64,000 nt of DNA from Clostridium sardiniense (lineage in GTDB: Bacteria > Bacillota > Clostridia > Clostridiales > Clostridiaceae), in contig NZ_JAFBDA010000015.1 in assembly GCF_016907995.1 (NCBI RefSeq), positions 1 through 64,000 on the forward strand. Direction: 5' to 3'. Shown in pieces: positions 25,015 to 34,063 of the stretch; positions within the stretch are counted from its first letter, which is position 1; every line of letters begins with the position of its first letter. Position numbers and translations under genes: made by a program. Under the pieces are notes generated by a model. The model ran no database searches, was not told where the DNA came from, and was given only the letters and a program-made list of their open reading frames with translations.

Positions 25015-25791
25015 ATGAGTGAAGTAATAAATTTAATAAAAAACAGAATGTCTTTAAGAAAGTATTCAAATAAAAATATAAGTGAAGAAGAGTTAAACAT
25101 AATATTAGATTCTTCAATGAGAGCTCCTACAGCAGGAAATATGATGTTATATTCTATATTAGTTATTAGAGATAGTGAGACTAAAAGAAAACTTGCAAAA
25201 ACTTGTGATAATCAACAATTTATAGAGAAGTCCAATGTAATTTTAATATTTTTAGGTGATTTACAAAGGTTATATAACTATTATAATATATGTAATGTAA
25301 AAGAATTTTGTAATAAGAATAGTTTGGAATTTATAGTGCCAGATGAAGGAGATTTTATGCTTTCTATGCAAGATGCCATAATAGCAGCTCAAACAGGAGC
25401 CATTGCAGCAGAAAGTTTAGGAATTGGATCTTGTTATATAGGAGATATTATAGAGAATTATGAAATTCATAAGGAGTTATTTAATCTTCCAAAGCTTGTA
25501 TATCCAGCATGTATGCTTTGTCTTGGGTACTATGAAGATGATTATAACAGAATAATCTCAGATAGATTTAAAAAAGAATATATTGTATTTAATGAAAAAT
25601 ATAAAGTATTAAATGAAGAAGAATTAGAAGATATGTATAAAGAAAGAGAAGAAAAAGTATCTCCTAAAAATATATATGGTGCAGAAAATTTTGGACAATT
25701 TAATTATAGAAGAAAAACTGGTGCAGAGTTTTCAAAAGAAATGGGACGTTCTGCAAGAGAAATATTAAAGAATTGGAATGGACAAGAGTAA
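25015..25791 (+). CDS. Nitroreductase family flavoprotein
   Basis: A 258-residue FMN-dependent oxidoreductase of the nitroreductase fold (NfrA/NfsA-like branch). The FMN-binding RMSLRKYSN and RAPTAGNMM lie at the N-terminus, and SLGIGSCYIGDI in the middle. It probably reduces quinones, nitro compounds or flavins with NAD(P)H; the true substrate is unknown. AAGGGGTGG is the ribosome site. The next gene, yaaA, starts 32 bases later. Confidence 0.85.
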   Translation: MSEVINLIKNRMSLRKYSNKNISEEELNIILDSSMRAPTAGNMMLYSILVIRDSETKRKLAKTCDNQQFIEKSNVILIFLGDLQRLYNYYNICNVKEFCNKNSLEFIVPDEGDFMLSMQDAIIAAQTGAIAAESLGIGSCYIGDIIENYEIHKELFNLPKLVYPACMLCLGYYEDDYNRIISDRFKKEYIVFNEKYKVLNEEELEDMYKEREEKVSPKNIYGAENFGQFNYRRKTGAEFSKEMGRSAREILKNWNGQE

Positions 25792-25823
25792 TATAGATTT
25801 ATGAGGAAGAGAGAGGGACACAG

Positions 25824-26591
25824 ATGATAGTAATTTTATCACCAGCAAAAAAACTAGAAAGAAAAGAATTAAATTATGATATAGAGTTAACTAATGTAAG
25901 ACATATTAGTGAATCAATAAAATTAAATGAAAGATTAAAAGAATTTAATCCAGATGAACTAGGATCATTAATGAAGATATCAGATAAATTAACAGATGAT
26001 ACTCTTTTAAATATTCATAAATGGACAATAGAAGAAGCTGAGCATTCATTTCCATGTATACTAGGCTTTAATGGGGAAGCCTTTAGAGGACTTGATATAA
26101 CTTCATATTCTAAAGAGGATTTAGAGTATGCAAATTCACATCTTAGAGTATTATCCGGCTTATATGGAGTATTAAGACCTTTAGACTTAATATGCAGCTA
26201 TAGATTAGAGATGGGAACTAAGCTTAATATAGGTAAGCACAAGAATCTCTATTCCTTCTGGGGAGAAAAGATAAACAAAACTTTATTAGAAGATATTAAA
26301 AATAGTGAAAGTGATATCTTAGTTAACTTAGCATCAAATGAATATTCTAAATCTGCAAAATTAAATAAGATGAAGGGAATTACTATAGTAACTCCTGTAT
26401 TTAAGGAATTTAAAAATGGAAAGTATAAAGTTGTAACTGTACATGCTAAAAGAGCAAGGGGACTTATGGCAACTTATATAATGAAAAATAGAATAGAAGA
26501 TGTAGAAGGATTAAAAAAGTTTAATAAAGAGGGATATATCTATAGAGAAGATTTAAGTAATGATGAGGAAATGGTATTTACTTTAGGATAA
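25824..26591 (+). CDS. yaaA: YaaA family peroxide-stress protein
   Basis: A 255-residue YaaA/DUF328 protein. It has the family signatures ILSPAKKL, FNGEAFRGLD, LSGLYGVLRPLD, NLASNEYSK and KRARGLMATYI. In Escherichia coli YaaA lowers free iron during peroxide stress and binds DNA. Its position right after a flavin-dependent reductase fits a redox-stress pair, which is inference. Confidence 0.9.
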   Translation: MIVILSPAKKLERKELNYDIELTNVRHISESIKLNERLKEFNPDELGSLMKISDKLTDDTLLNIHKWTIEEAEHSFPCILGFNGEAFRGLDITSYSKEDLEYANSHLRVLSGLYGVLRPLDLICSYRLEMGTKLNIGKHKNLYSFWGEKINKTLLEDIKNSESDILVNLASNEYSKSAKLNKMKGITIVTPVFKEFKNGKYKVVTVHAKRARGLMATYIMKNRIEDVEGLKKFNKEGYIYREDLSNDEEMVFTLG

Positions 26592-26676
26592 ATATTGTTA
26601 AAGAAGTATATTACCTCCTTAATAAATGTGGTAATATATAAAAGTGAAATTTCTTAAACAGAGGAGGACCATATCT

Positions 26677-26889
26677 ATGATATATTTAATAGTAATTAAT
26701 ATAATTGTAGTAATTGCAATGTTAATAATGTTTTTAAAGGCATCAAGTATGTTTAAAAAAATTGCTGATAACAATGGTAATATAGAAATAGAAGGGCAAG
26801 AAGCAAAGAAATATATGAAAGTTTCTATTGTATTAGCTCCTATTAGTTTAATATTAACAACAGTTATAGTGTTAATGGTATTATTGTAA
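26677..26889 (+). CDS. Small two-helix membrane protein, paralogue of 27217
   Basis: A 70-residue protein with an N-terminal helix (MIYLIVINIIVVIAMLIMFLK), a charged middle and a C-terminal helix. The start ATG 26677 has GAGGAGGA nine bases upstream; a GTG at 26644 does not. It resembles the 27217 product in length, layout and residues (helix-KxSxxFKxI...YM-helix), so the two are tandem paralogues. Function unknown. Confidence 0.6.
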   Translation: MIYLIVINIIVVIAMLIMFLKASSMFKKIADNNGNIEIEGQEAKKYMKVSIVLAPISLILTTVIVLMVLL

Positions 26890-26890
26890 T

Positions 26891-26940
26891 AAGTAAAACT
26901 CTATTAGATAAAAATTTGTCTAATAGAGTTTTACTTAAAT
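26891..26940. terminator. Bidirectional terminator with an 18-base perfect stem
   Basis: 26891-26908 pairs perfectly with 26919-26936 around a 10-base loop. It serves the + strand gene at 26677 and the convergent small gene at 26945. Confidence 0.8.
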
Positions 26941-26944
26941 TTAA

Positions 26945-27073
26945 TTATTTAAATTTATTTTTCTTATTAAGTGCCTTATCCCTTGACTTTTTCATTGTAT
27001 AAATATTATAGCAAATTAATATAATTACACATATTAATGGAAGGCCAATAATCAAATAATATAATGGATTCAT
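26945..27073 (-). CDS. Small membrane protein (42 residues)
   Basis: From ATG 27073 to TAA 26945 the frame encodes 42 residues: one hydrophobic helix (starting MNPLYYLIIGLPLI) and a strongly basic tail ending KNKFK. A TAGGAGG ribosome site stands 7 bases upstream. It sits between two paralogous + strand membrane protein genes and shares the bidirectional terminator. Function unknown. Confidence 0.5.
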   Translation of the reverse strand: MNPLYYLIIGLPLICVIILICYNIYTMKKSRDKALNKKNKFK

Positions 27074-27216
27074 GGAATAACCTCCTATTTATTTAAGTTA
27101 TCTTTTATATTTTATAATAATAATATCTCATAACATAATAATATAATATTTAAAGTTTTCTTTAAAGTATGATAATATGTAATTATTAAAGTTTGAAAAT
27201 TATAGGAGGTGTCAAT

Positions 27217-27432
27217 ATGATACTAGTTGCTTTAAATGTAATTGTTATTGCTGCAATGATTACATTTTTTATAAAATCAGTAAGTACATTTAAAGATATA
27301 AAAGATGATAATGAGGACTATGTAAAGGAAATGAATAAAAAAGGTAGCAGATATATGATTATTTCTGTACTACTTGTTCCTGTTGCAATAGTAATATCAT
27401 TTAAAATAATTGTGGACATGTTCTTATTTTAG
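27217..27432 (+). CDS. Small two-helix membrane protein, paralogue of 26677
   Basis: A 71-residue protein: N-terminal helix (MILVALNVIVIAAMITFFIK), charged centre with an acidic patch (DDNEDY), C-terminal helix. The ATG at 27217 follows AGGAGGTG. It is the second member of the tandem pair. Function unknown. Confidence 0.6.
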   Translation: MILVALNVIVIAAMITFFIKSVSTFKDIKDDNEDYVKEMNKKGSRYMIISVLLVPVAIVISFKIIVDMFLF

Positions 27433-27435
27433 ATA

Positions 27436-27466
27436 AACAACTCATAAATTTATGAGTTGTTTTTTG
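27436..27466 (+). terminator. Terminator after the 27217 gene
   Basis: A 26-base perfect palindrome (AACAACTCATAAA and its complement, 27436-27461), followed by T residues. Confidence 0.75.
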
Positions 27467-27565
27467 TTTGCTAATTGGATAATATATGCAAATATGGTAT
27501 CATATAATCATAATAGGTGTGAGGATTTTAAATTGTTATATTAAATTTGAAAGGATAATAATGCT

Positions 27566-28462
27566 ATGAGTAAGATATTAGTTTTCGGTGGGACAAGATT
27601 TTTTGGGAAAGAACTTATAAAAGAACTTATAATTAATGGACATGATATAACAATAGCAACGAGAGGGATAAGAAAAGATAATTTTGGGGACAAGGTTAAA
27701 CGTATACTTGTTGACAAGCGAAATGAAAACGCTTTAATGAAGGCTTTGGATGGACAAAGATATGATGTTGTTTATGATACCATTTCATATAGTCCAAATG
27801 ATGGAATGAGAATGTGTAATGTGTTAAGGGGTAAAACAGATAAATATATTGTAGTTTCATCAGTTGCAGTTTATGATAAAGGAGTAAATTTAAAGGAAAC
27901 AGAATTTAATCCAAGTAAATATGAAATAGTTATGGGGGAGAAAGAGGAGTTCTCTTATAGTGAGGGAAAAAGATTAATGGAGGCTGTATTATACAAAAAT
28001 GCAGAATTCCCTGTAATAGCTGTAAGATTCCCAGTGGTTATAGGAAAAGATGATTACACTGAGAGACTTTTAAGATATGTTGAAAGAGTAGATAATAAAG
28101 AATCTATATGCTCAACTAAATTAGATTCACATATGAATTTAATAACTCAAAATGAAGCAGGTGTATTTTTAGCATGGCTTCTAAATAAAGATATAAATGC
28201 TCCTGTAAATGCTGCTTGTATAGGTGATATAAGTTTAAGAGAAATAATAAATATAATTGAAGAAGAATGTGGTATTGAAGCAATTTTAAATAAGGAGTAT
28301 GATGATAATGATACATCGCCCTATAATAATTATTTAAACCTTACAATAAATATTATAAATATTATGGAACTTGGCGGGTATAGATTTAAAAAAATTCATT
28401 CTGAGTTAAGGGAAATTGTTAAATATTATAAAAGTACCTTGAAGTGTAGAAGTGTAGTTTAG
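27566..28462 (+). CDS. NAD-dependent epimerase/dehydratase family protein
   Basis: A 298-residue extended short-chain dehydrogenase-like protein. The N-terminal nucleotide site is GGTRFFGKEL, with VSSVAVYD in the middle and SYSEGKRLMEA in place of the usual YXXXK. The last feature departs from the classic Tyr-X3-Lys pair (Tyr-Ser-Glu-Gly-Lys keeps the spacing), so activity is possible. Close relatives are annotated as reductases or RNA-binding CSP41-like proteins; the substrate is unknown. It is followed 11 bases later by the flavin reductase gene. Confidence 0.8.
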   Translation: MSKILVFGGTRFFGKELIKELIINGHDITIATRGIRKDNFGDKVKRILVDKRNENALMKALDGQRYDVVYDTISYSPNDGMRMCNVLRGKTDKYIVVSSVAVYDKGVNLKETEFNPSKYEIVMGEKEEFSYSEGKRLMEAVLYKNAEFPVIAVRFPVVIGKDDYTERLLRYVERVDNKESICSTKLDSHMNLITQNEAGVFLAWLLNKDINAPVNAACIGDISLREIINIIEEECGIEAILNKEYDDNDTSPYNNYLNLTINIINIMELGGYRFKKIHSELREIVKYYKSTLKCRSVV

Positions 28463-28473
28463 GAGGAGCAAAA

Positions 28474-28971
28474 GTGAATAATAATTTTACAAGAGATGTT
28501 GAAAATGCTTTAGATAATCTTCATATAAATGGAGCATTCTTAACTGGTGGAGATTTGAAATCTGCAAATACTATGACAATAAGCTGGGGTAGCATAGGCT
28601 TTATGTGGAGAAAACCAGTATTTATGGCTTTAGTTAGAGAAAGCAGATACACAAATGAATTTTTAAAGTCTGGAGAAACATTTACAGTAAGTATTCCTTA
28701 TGAAGGTGAGCTTAAAGAGGCACTAAAAATATGTGGAAGCAAATCAGGAGGAGATGTAAATAAAGAAGAGCTTGCAAATATAAAATTTATTCCATCAAAG
28801 AGTGTAGATACACCAGTGATTGAAGGGTGTAATAGATATTATGAATGTAAGATATTATATAAAAATGAAATGGATTTAGATAATTTTGATAAAGATCTAG
28901 CAGAGCAGTTCTATAAAGGGGAAAAAATAGGTCATATACTTTATTTTGGAGAGATTATAGAAGAATATTAA
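28474..28971 (+). CDS. Flavin reductase-like FMN-binding protein
   Basis: A 165-residue split-barrel flavin reductase domain protein: NTMTISWGSIGFMWRKPVF is the FMN-binding segment, followed by VRESRYTNEFL and FTVSIP. Such proteins bind FMN and shuttle electrons from NAD(P)H. The start is GTG, with AGGAGGAG seven bases upstream. Co-transcribed with the epimerase-like gene. Confidence 0.85.
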   Translation: MNNNFTRDVENALDNLHINGAFLTGGDLKSANTMTISWGSIGFMWRKPVFMALVRESRYTNEFLKSGETFTVSIPYEGELKEALKICGSKSGGDVNKEELANIKFIPSKSVDTPVIEGCNRYYECKILYKNEMDLDNFDKDLAEQFYKGEKIGHILYFGEIIEEY

Positions 28972-29016
28972 TTTTAAAGGATTAGCTTTTTTAGCTGATC
29001 TTTTATTTTTATAAAA

Positions 29017-29056
29017 TAAGGAGTGTGTTAGATAAAAAACATACTCCTTATAATTT
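29017..29056 (+). terminator. Terminator after the flavin reductase gene
   Basis: TAAGGAGTGTG (29017-29027) pairs with CATACTCCTTA (29040-29050) with one G-U pair, then ATTTTTC. A weaker stem lies just upstream at about 28976-29008. Confidence 0.6.
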
Positions 29057-29132
29057 TTCACAAAATGTAAATGTTATCATATATTGTACTAATAACTATT
29101 AGATATATAGTTTATCTAAAGGGGGTATTGTA

Positions 29133-29549
29133 ATGGCAATGTATGTACTATTAGCTATAGGGATTGGATTGTTATTAGCTGCAATAATAATATTTGGAAT
29201 TAGATATAGAATTTATAAAAATGGAACAAGGGTAGTTGGAAAAATAATAGAAGTAAAGAAGACAGACGAAGCTATATTAGATGATTTTCATCAGTTATCA
29301 TTTATAACCTTATATAAACCTGTTATAGAATTCTTTACAGAAGAAGGAGAAAAAATAGTATTTGTCCATAATGAACCTGGTAGCAGTAGAGACTTTAATG
29401 TTGGTGATGAAATTATGATAGTGTGTAACAAAAAGAAGAAAGATGATTTTTATGTGGATGATAAAATGGAGTTCTTTAGACTTTCAATAACATTAATAAT
29501 ACTAGCAGTATTATTTTTCTCTTTTTCATTTACATTATATTTGATATAA
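29133..29549 (+). CDS. DUF3592-like membrane protein
   Basis: A 138-residue protein with an N-terminal helix (MAMYVLLAIGIGLLLAAIII), a soluble beta-rich middle (GTRVVGKIIEVKK...YKPVIEF...VGDEIMIVCN) and a C-terminal helix. This layout is that of DUF3592 proteins, whose function is not known. AAGGGGGT is the ribosome site. Confidence 0.6.
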   Translation: MAMYVLLAIGIGLLLAAIIIFGIRYRIYKNGTRVVGKIIEVKKTDEAILDDFHQLSFITLYKPVIEFFTEEGEKIVFVHNEPGSSRDFNVGDEIMIVCNKKKKDDFYVDDKMEFFRLSITLIILAVLFFSFSFTLYLI

Positions 29550-29610
29550 GGAAATAATTACATTGCAACAATATAAATAGGTATAGTATAATGGATAAAA
29601 TAACAATATA

Positions 29611-29743
29611 AGCCCATATAAGTCTGATAATACGGTTCAGAGGTTTCTACGTGAAGACCAATTAATCTTCACACTATGGGTAAATCAAAATGAAGTTTCT
29701 ATGAGCTAGCATTGGTTTACCTAATAAACCGGCTAGTTTTTTT
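29611..29743 (+). ncRNA. Purine riboswitch, guanine/hypoxanthine class
   Basis: The aptamer (29611-29682) has P1 CCCATA/TATGGG, P2 with the loop TAATACGG, the core GTTTCTAC, P3 GTGAAGA/TCTTCAC and the junction ACTATG. The C before TATG is the specificity base that selects guanine or hypoxanthine rather than adenine. The loop GG and CC needed for loop-loop pairing are present. The expression platform is a terminator CTAGC...GCTAG (29706-29736) with seven T; GGTAAA after P1 can pair with its TTTACC, forming an antiterminator. Guanine should switch the permease gene off. Confidence 0.92.
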
Positions 29744-29888
29744 ATTTTACAATGAAGTAGAAGTTAGTTCTTTAGAGAGTCTTGGTAAAAAGAGAAAGGC
29801 TAGGAAGAGGCTATAGCCTTAAAATCAAGAAACAGATCTTTTATGGGTAGTCATTACTATACATAACTATAAAAATGGAGGAGAACAA

Positions 29889-31283
29889 ATGAAAAATATT
29901 CTAGAAAAAGTATTTAAGCTTAAGGAGAATAAGACAAATGTAAAAACAGAAATTATTGGTGGGCTTACAACTTTCGTAACATTTGCTTATGCATTATTAG
30001 TAATTCCAAATATATTAAAAATAGGTGGAATGAATTCTCTAGGTCTTAAAGGAGATGCAGCAGCAAATCTTACTATGGCACAAGATCCAATAATAGCTTC
30101 AGCTTTTGCATCAGTTTGTATAGCAGCAGCTGTTGGTACTTTAATAATGGCCTTTCATGCTAATTTACCTTTTGTTTTAGCACCAGGTCTTGGACTTGTA
30201 TCATTCTTTGCTTATAATATTTGCTTGAAATTAAATTTTACTTGGCAAGAAGGTTTAGCAGCGGTATTTATATCAGGTATTTTATTTGTCATTATAACCT
30301 TAACTTCTATTAGAGAAAAAATAGTTCAAGCTATTCCTCAAAACTTAAAATATGCAATAACAGCTGGTATTGGATTATTTATTGCATTAATAGGCTTAAA
30401 AAGTGGTGGAATTGTAGTAGCAAATCCAGGGACATTAGTAGCTTTTGGAGACTTTACTGATAAGGCAGTTATATTAACAATAATAGGACTTATAATAGGT
30501 GTTGTTCTTATGGCAAGAAAAGTTACAGGTGCAATGCTAATTGGAATTATAATTACTACAATAATAGGAATACCTATGGGAGTTACAAATATTCAAGGTA
30601 TGAAGCTTTTCTCAATGCCTGTTATTGGTGATACATTCTTTGCAATGGATTTAAAAGGACTATTAACAAGTAACGGAGATGGACTTATAGGTGCATTACT
30701 TACTGTATTTATGGTTGTAATTACATTAAGTTTAGTAGATCTTTTTGATACAATTGGTACTTTACTTGGAACAGCTCAAAGTTCAGGAATGGTTGAATCA
30801 GATGGTGATGTTAAGAATTTAAGACAAGCTTTAACTTCAGATGCAGTAGGAACAACTTGTGCAGCATTACTTGGAACAACAACTCTTGCAACAACTGTTG
30901 AATCAGCCTCAGGAATAGCAGCAGGGGCAAGAACAGGACTTTCTAATGTAATAGTAAGTATTATGCTTGTATTATCACTATTCTTTAGTGGATTAGTTGG
31001 AATAGTACCACAAAGTGCAACAGCACCAGCTTTAATAATTGTTGGTATATTAATGATGAGTGCAGTTAGCCAAATAGATTTTTCAGATTTTACAGAGGCT
31101 GTGCCTGCTTTCTTTACTATAGCAATGATGCCATTTACTTATTCAATAGCTAATGGTATTGCAATTGGAATGATATTTTATCCAATAGTAAAAATTGCTA
31201 CTGGAAAAGGCAAAGAAGTACACAAATTACTTTATATTTTTGCAATATTATTTATATTAAGATTTGTTCTTATGCCAGATTAA
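29889..31283 (+). CDS. Guanine/hypoxanthine permease (NCS2, AzgA-PbuG group)
   Basis: A 464-residue membrane transporter with about 12-14 hydrophobic segments. Family features are GGLTTFVTFAYALLVIPNIL near the N-terminus, FVLAPGLGLVSFFAYN, and SLVDLFDTIGTLLGTAQ and TTVESASGIAAGARTGL in the second half. It imports guanine and hypoxanthine with protons. The guanine-class riboswitch in front of it supports the substrate call. AGGAGGA... (TGGAGGAG) is the ribosome site. Monocistronic. Confidence 0.92.
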   Translation: MKNILEKVFKLKENKTNVKTEIIGGLTTFVTFAYALLVIPNILKIGGMNSLGLKGDAAANLTMAQDPIIASAFASVCIAAAVGTLIMAFHANLPFVLAPGLGLVSFFAYNICLKLNFTWQEGLAAVFISGILFVIITLTSIREKIVQAIPQNLKYAITAGIGLFIALIGLKSGGIVVANPGTLVAFGDFTDKAVILTIIGLIIGVVLMARKVTGAMLIGIIITTIIGIPMGVTNIQGMKLFSMPVIGDTFFAMDLKGLLTSNGDGLIGALLTVFMVVITLSLVDLFDTIGTLLGTAQSSGMVESDGDVKNLRQALTSDAVGTTCAALLGTTTLATTVESASGIAAGARTGLSNVIVSIMLVLSLFFSGLVGIVPQSATAPALIIVGILMMSAVSQIDFSDFTEAVPAFFTIAMMPFTYSIANGIAIGMIFYPIVKIATGKGKEVHKLLYIFAILFILRFVLMPD

Positions 31284-31338
31284 TTATAAAAAAAGCATCG
31301 ACTATTTATGTTTATATAGTCGATGCTTTTTTATAATT
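31282..31338 (+). terminator. Strong terminator of the permease gene
   Basis: A long stem AAAAAGCATCGACTAT with its complement, flanked by AATTATAA/TTATAATT and one bulged base, with internal T run. Confidence 0.85.
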
Positions 31339-31515
31339 TATTAACGTATCAAGAGGAGAAAATATACAAACTTATAAGCTTGTATATAATTATAAGGAAG
31401 TAAATAAATACAAATAGTTAAATTTATATAAACATAAAAGGTTTAATTGGAGTGCATGATATAATTTTATTAAGGAATATATGAAAAATATATTAAATGG
31501 ATATGAGGGGATTAT

Positions 31516-32346
31516 ATGAAGATTACAACAGTTATAGAAAATAATAAAGAAAAAGGTAGTAAATTAGAGTGTGAGCATGGATTAGCTTACTTTATAGAAG
31601 CTTATGGATTAAAAATTTTATTTGATACAGGACAATCAGAAAAGACTCTATCCAATTTTAAAAAATTAGGATTATCACTTGAAGATGTAGATTACATAAT
31701 ATTAAGCCATGGACATTATGATCATGCTGGTGGATTTAAATATTTCTTAGAAAATATAAATAATAAGCCTTATATTATACTGGGAAACGAATTCTTTGAA
31801 AGAAGTGATAAATATCATTTAAAAAGTGAAGAAGAAAAATATATAGGTATTAATTTTGATAAGAGGTATATAGAAGATATGGGATATAAAATTATTGAAG
31901 TTAAAGAAAAAATGAAATTAGAAGATAGAATATATGTAATATCTAATCTAGAAAGTTTCAATGAAGAAAAAATATCTAAATCTAAAGATGAATTGGCAAG
32001 AAAAGAAAAAAATATCCTTATAAAAGATAATTTCGCAGAGGAACTTGTCCTAGTTATAGAAAATGTAGAAGGTCTTACACTAATAACTGGATGTGCCCAT
32101 ACAGGGATTATTAATATTATTACTAAGGTACAAAATATAATTGGGAAAAAAGTAATAAATGTAGTAGGTGGTATACATCTTTCAAAATTATCATTATTAG
32201 AAAATGTAAAAACAGCAAAAAAAATTAAAGAGCTAAATGTTAAAAAATTTTCTTTATGCCATTGTAGTGGAAATAAAATAATTGATATTCTAAAAGATGA
32301 TAAAAGTGAGGTTATAGAAGGATTTACAGGCAAAGTTATCCATTGA
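31516..32346 (+). CDS. Metallo-beta-lactamase fold hydrolase
   Basis: A 276-residue MBL-fold protein. Metal ligands are in SHGHYDHAGG (about 63-72), TGCAHTG (about 192-198) and HCSG near the C-terminus. The layout with DTGQS and VVGGIHLS matches the group often named after dihydropteroate/methanopterin synthesis, but in bacteria without that pathway the substrate is unknown. It stands alone between the permease and fabT. Confidence 0.8.
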   Translation: MKITTVIENNKEKGSKLECEHGLAYFIEAYGLKILFDTGQSEKTLSNFKKLGLSLEDVDYIILSHGHYDHAGGFKYFLENINNKPYIILGNEFFERSDKYHLKSEEEKYIGINFDKRYIEDMGYKIIEVKEKMKLEDRIYVISNLESFNEEKISKSKDELARKEKNILIKDNFAEELVLVIENVEGLTLITGCAHTGIINIITKVQNIIGKKVINVVGGIHLSKLSLLENVKTAKKIKELNVKKFSLCHCSGNKIIDILKDDKSEVIEGFTGKVIH

Positions 32347-32428
32347 AAATTTCTTAAATAATAATAAGAAGTTTTTGTTAAAATGAATAAAACCGTTAAT
32401 AAAATAGAAGATAACAGCAAATATTTAG

Positions 32429-32469
32429 TTGACAAAATAATTTGATTATATTATAGTTTGATTATCAAA
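32429..32469 (+). promoter_or_regulatory. FASII operon promoter with FabT operator
   Basis: TTGACA (32429-32434), 17 bases, TATAGT (32452-32457). A perfect palindrome TTTGAT-T-ATCAAA (32457-32469), the known FabT box core, overlaps the end of the -10 box and the start of transcription. FabT bound here would block its own operon, as in streptococci, usually with long-chain acyl-ACP as co-repressor. Confidence 0.75.
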
Positions 32470-32562
32470 ACATTTGATACAAAAAATGTTTGACGCCATT
32501 GATTTATTCATAAAAAATAATTATAGTATATGTAGACTATATAAAAAGTGGAGGATTTATTA

Positions 32563-33012
32563 ATGGACATAAGAAAAAAGGTATTGAACGAATTATTAGT
32601 TCAAATTTTTAATGATATACTTCAAATTGAAGAACAAGCATTAAAAAAAGGAGTTCTTAATAATCTTTCTGTTACAGAAATACATACTATAGAGGCTATT
32701 GGTATGTATACAGAAAGAACAATGTCAGAGGTAGCACAAGACTTAAAGATAACTGTTGGAACTTTAACAACAGCAATAAATAAGCTTATAAAAAAAGGCT
32801 ACGTTGAAAGAAAGAGAATTGAAGAAGATAGAAGAGTTGTATTAATTAAATTAACTAAGAGTGGAAAACTTGCATTTAGATTGCATGAAAAGTTCCATAA
32901 TGACATGATTAATGCAACGATTGAAGGTTTATCAGAGGAAGAGGAGAAAATTCTTATATCTTCATTAGATAGATTAAATGAATTCTTCAAAGTTAATTAT
33001 TTAAGCAATTAA
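32563..33012 (+). CDS. fabT: MarR-family repressor of fatty acid synthesis
   Basis: A 149-residue MarR protein with winged helix (LSVTEIHTIEAIG, TERTMSEVAQDLKITVGTLTTAINKL, wing RKRIEEDRRVV). Its place as first gene of the fab operon and the FabT-type palindrome in the promoter support FabT. The start ATG 32563 follows GGAGG; a GTG at 32548 overlaps that site and is unlikely. fabH begins 11 bases after the stop. Confidence 0.9.
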   Translation: MDIRKKVLNELLVQIFNDILQIEEQALKKGVLNNLSVTEIHTIEAIGMYTERTMSEVAQDLKITVGTLTTAINKLIKKGYVERKRIEEDRRVVLIKLTKSGKLAFRLHEKFHNDMINATIEGLSEEEEKILISSLDRLNEFFKVNYLSN

Positions 33013-33022
33013 GGAGAAAATC

Positions 33023-34000
33023 ATGAAGGAAGTAAAGATTAAAGGTGTAGGTTCATACGTTCCATCTCAAGTTATTACTAATGATGATTTAAGTAAAATA
33101 GTAGATACTAATCATCAATGGATATTAGAGAGAACAGGAATTTGTGAAAGAAGGATATCTGAAGGCGAAGATACTTCCAGTATAGCTTATAAAGCAGCAA
33201 AAGTTGCAATGGATAAGGCGAGTATTAAGGGAGAAGAAATAGATTTAATAATAGTTGCTACTATTACTCCAGACTCATTTACTCCATCAGTAGCATGCAT
33301 ATTACAAAAAATGATAGGGGCAAAAAATGCAACAGCCTTTGACTTAAATGCAGCATGCACAGGATTTATTTATTCATTAGAAGTAGCTGAGAGCCTACTT
33401 AAGACTGGAAGATATAAAAATGCATTAGTAGTTGGTGCAGAAACTCTTTCAAAGATTATTGATTGGAAAGATAGAAGCACTTGTGTTCTTTTTGGAGATG
33501 GTGGCGGAGCTGCTGTTATTGGAATAGATGAAGAAGAGAAGAGCGGTATTATAAATAGTTATTCAATATCAGAAGGAGAAAAAGGTGATGCATTAACTGC
33601 AGGAGCAAATGATGTAATTAATCCTTTTGCAAAAGAAGAAGTTATTAAAAGCAAATATGTACAGATGAATGGAAGAGAAGTATTTAGGTTTGCAACAGGT
33701 GCAATGGTTGATTCTATAAAGAAAGTTTTAGAAGGTACTGGATATAATCTAGAGGATATAGATTATGTTGTACCACATCAAGCTAATTTAAGAATAATAG
33801 ATTATGCAGCAAAAAAACTAGGACTTTCAAAAGAAAAATTCTATGTGAATTTAGAAAGAGTAGGAAATACATCTTCAGCATCAGTTCCAATGGCTTTAGC
33901 AGATATGGATAATGAAGGAAAACTAAAAGATGGAGATCTAATAGTTTTAGTTGGATTTGGTGGAGGCCTAACTTGTGGTGCCACACTAATAAAATGGTAA
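33023..34000 (+). CDS. fabH: 3-oxoacyl-ACP synthase III
   Basis: A 325-residue KAS III. The active Cys is in DLNAACTGFIYSL, the His in VVPHQANLRI and the Asn in VGNTSSAS. It condenses acetyl- or branched acyl-CoA with malonyl-ACP to start each fatty acid. Second gene of the operon. Confidence 0.95.
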   Translation: MKEVKIKGVGSYVPSQVITNDDLSKIVDTNHQWILERTGICERRISEGEDTSSIAYKAAKVAMDKASIKGEEIDLIIVATITPDSFTPSVACILQKMIGAKNATAFDLNAACTGFIYSLEVAESLLKTGRYKNALVVGAETLSKIIDWKDRSTCVLFGDGGGAAVIGIDEEEKSGIINSYSISEGEKGDALTAGANDVINPFAKEEVIKSKYVQMNGREVFRFATGAMVDSIKKVLEGTGYNLEDIDYVVPHQANLRIIDYAAKKLGLSKEKFYVNLERVGNTSSASVPMALADMDNEGKLKDGDLIVLVGFGGGLTCGATLIKW

Positions 34001-34063
34001 TTAAAAGCGAGAGCTTTGAAATAAAAAATAAAAATTAAAGTGTAAATTATGGAGGTATTTATT

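Noticed and set aside
31815-32435. Long antisense frame (206 codons) opposite the metallo-beta-lactamase-fold gene
   Set aside because: No ribosome site, low-complexity Ile/Ser/Phe-rich product typical of the reverse of AT-rich genes, and the + strand gene has clear family motifs.
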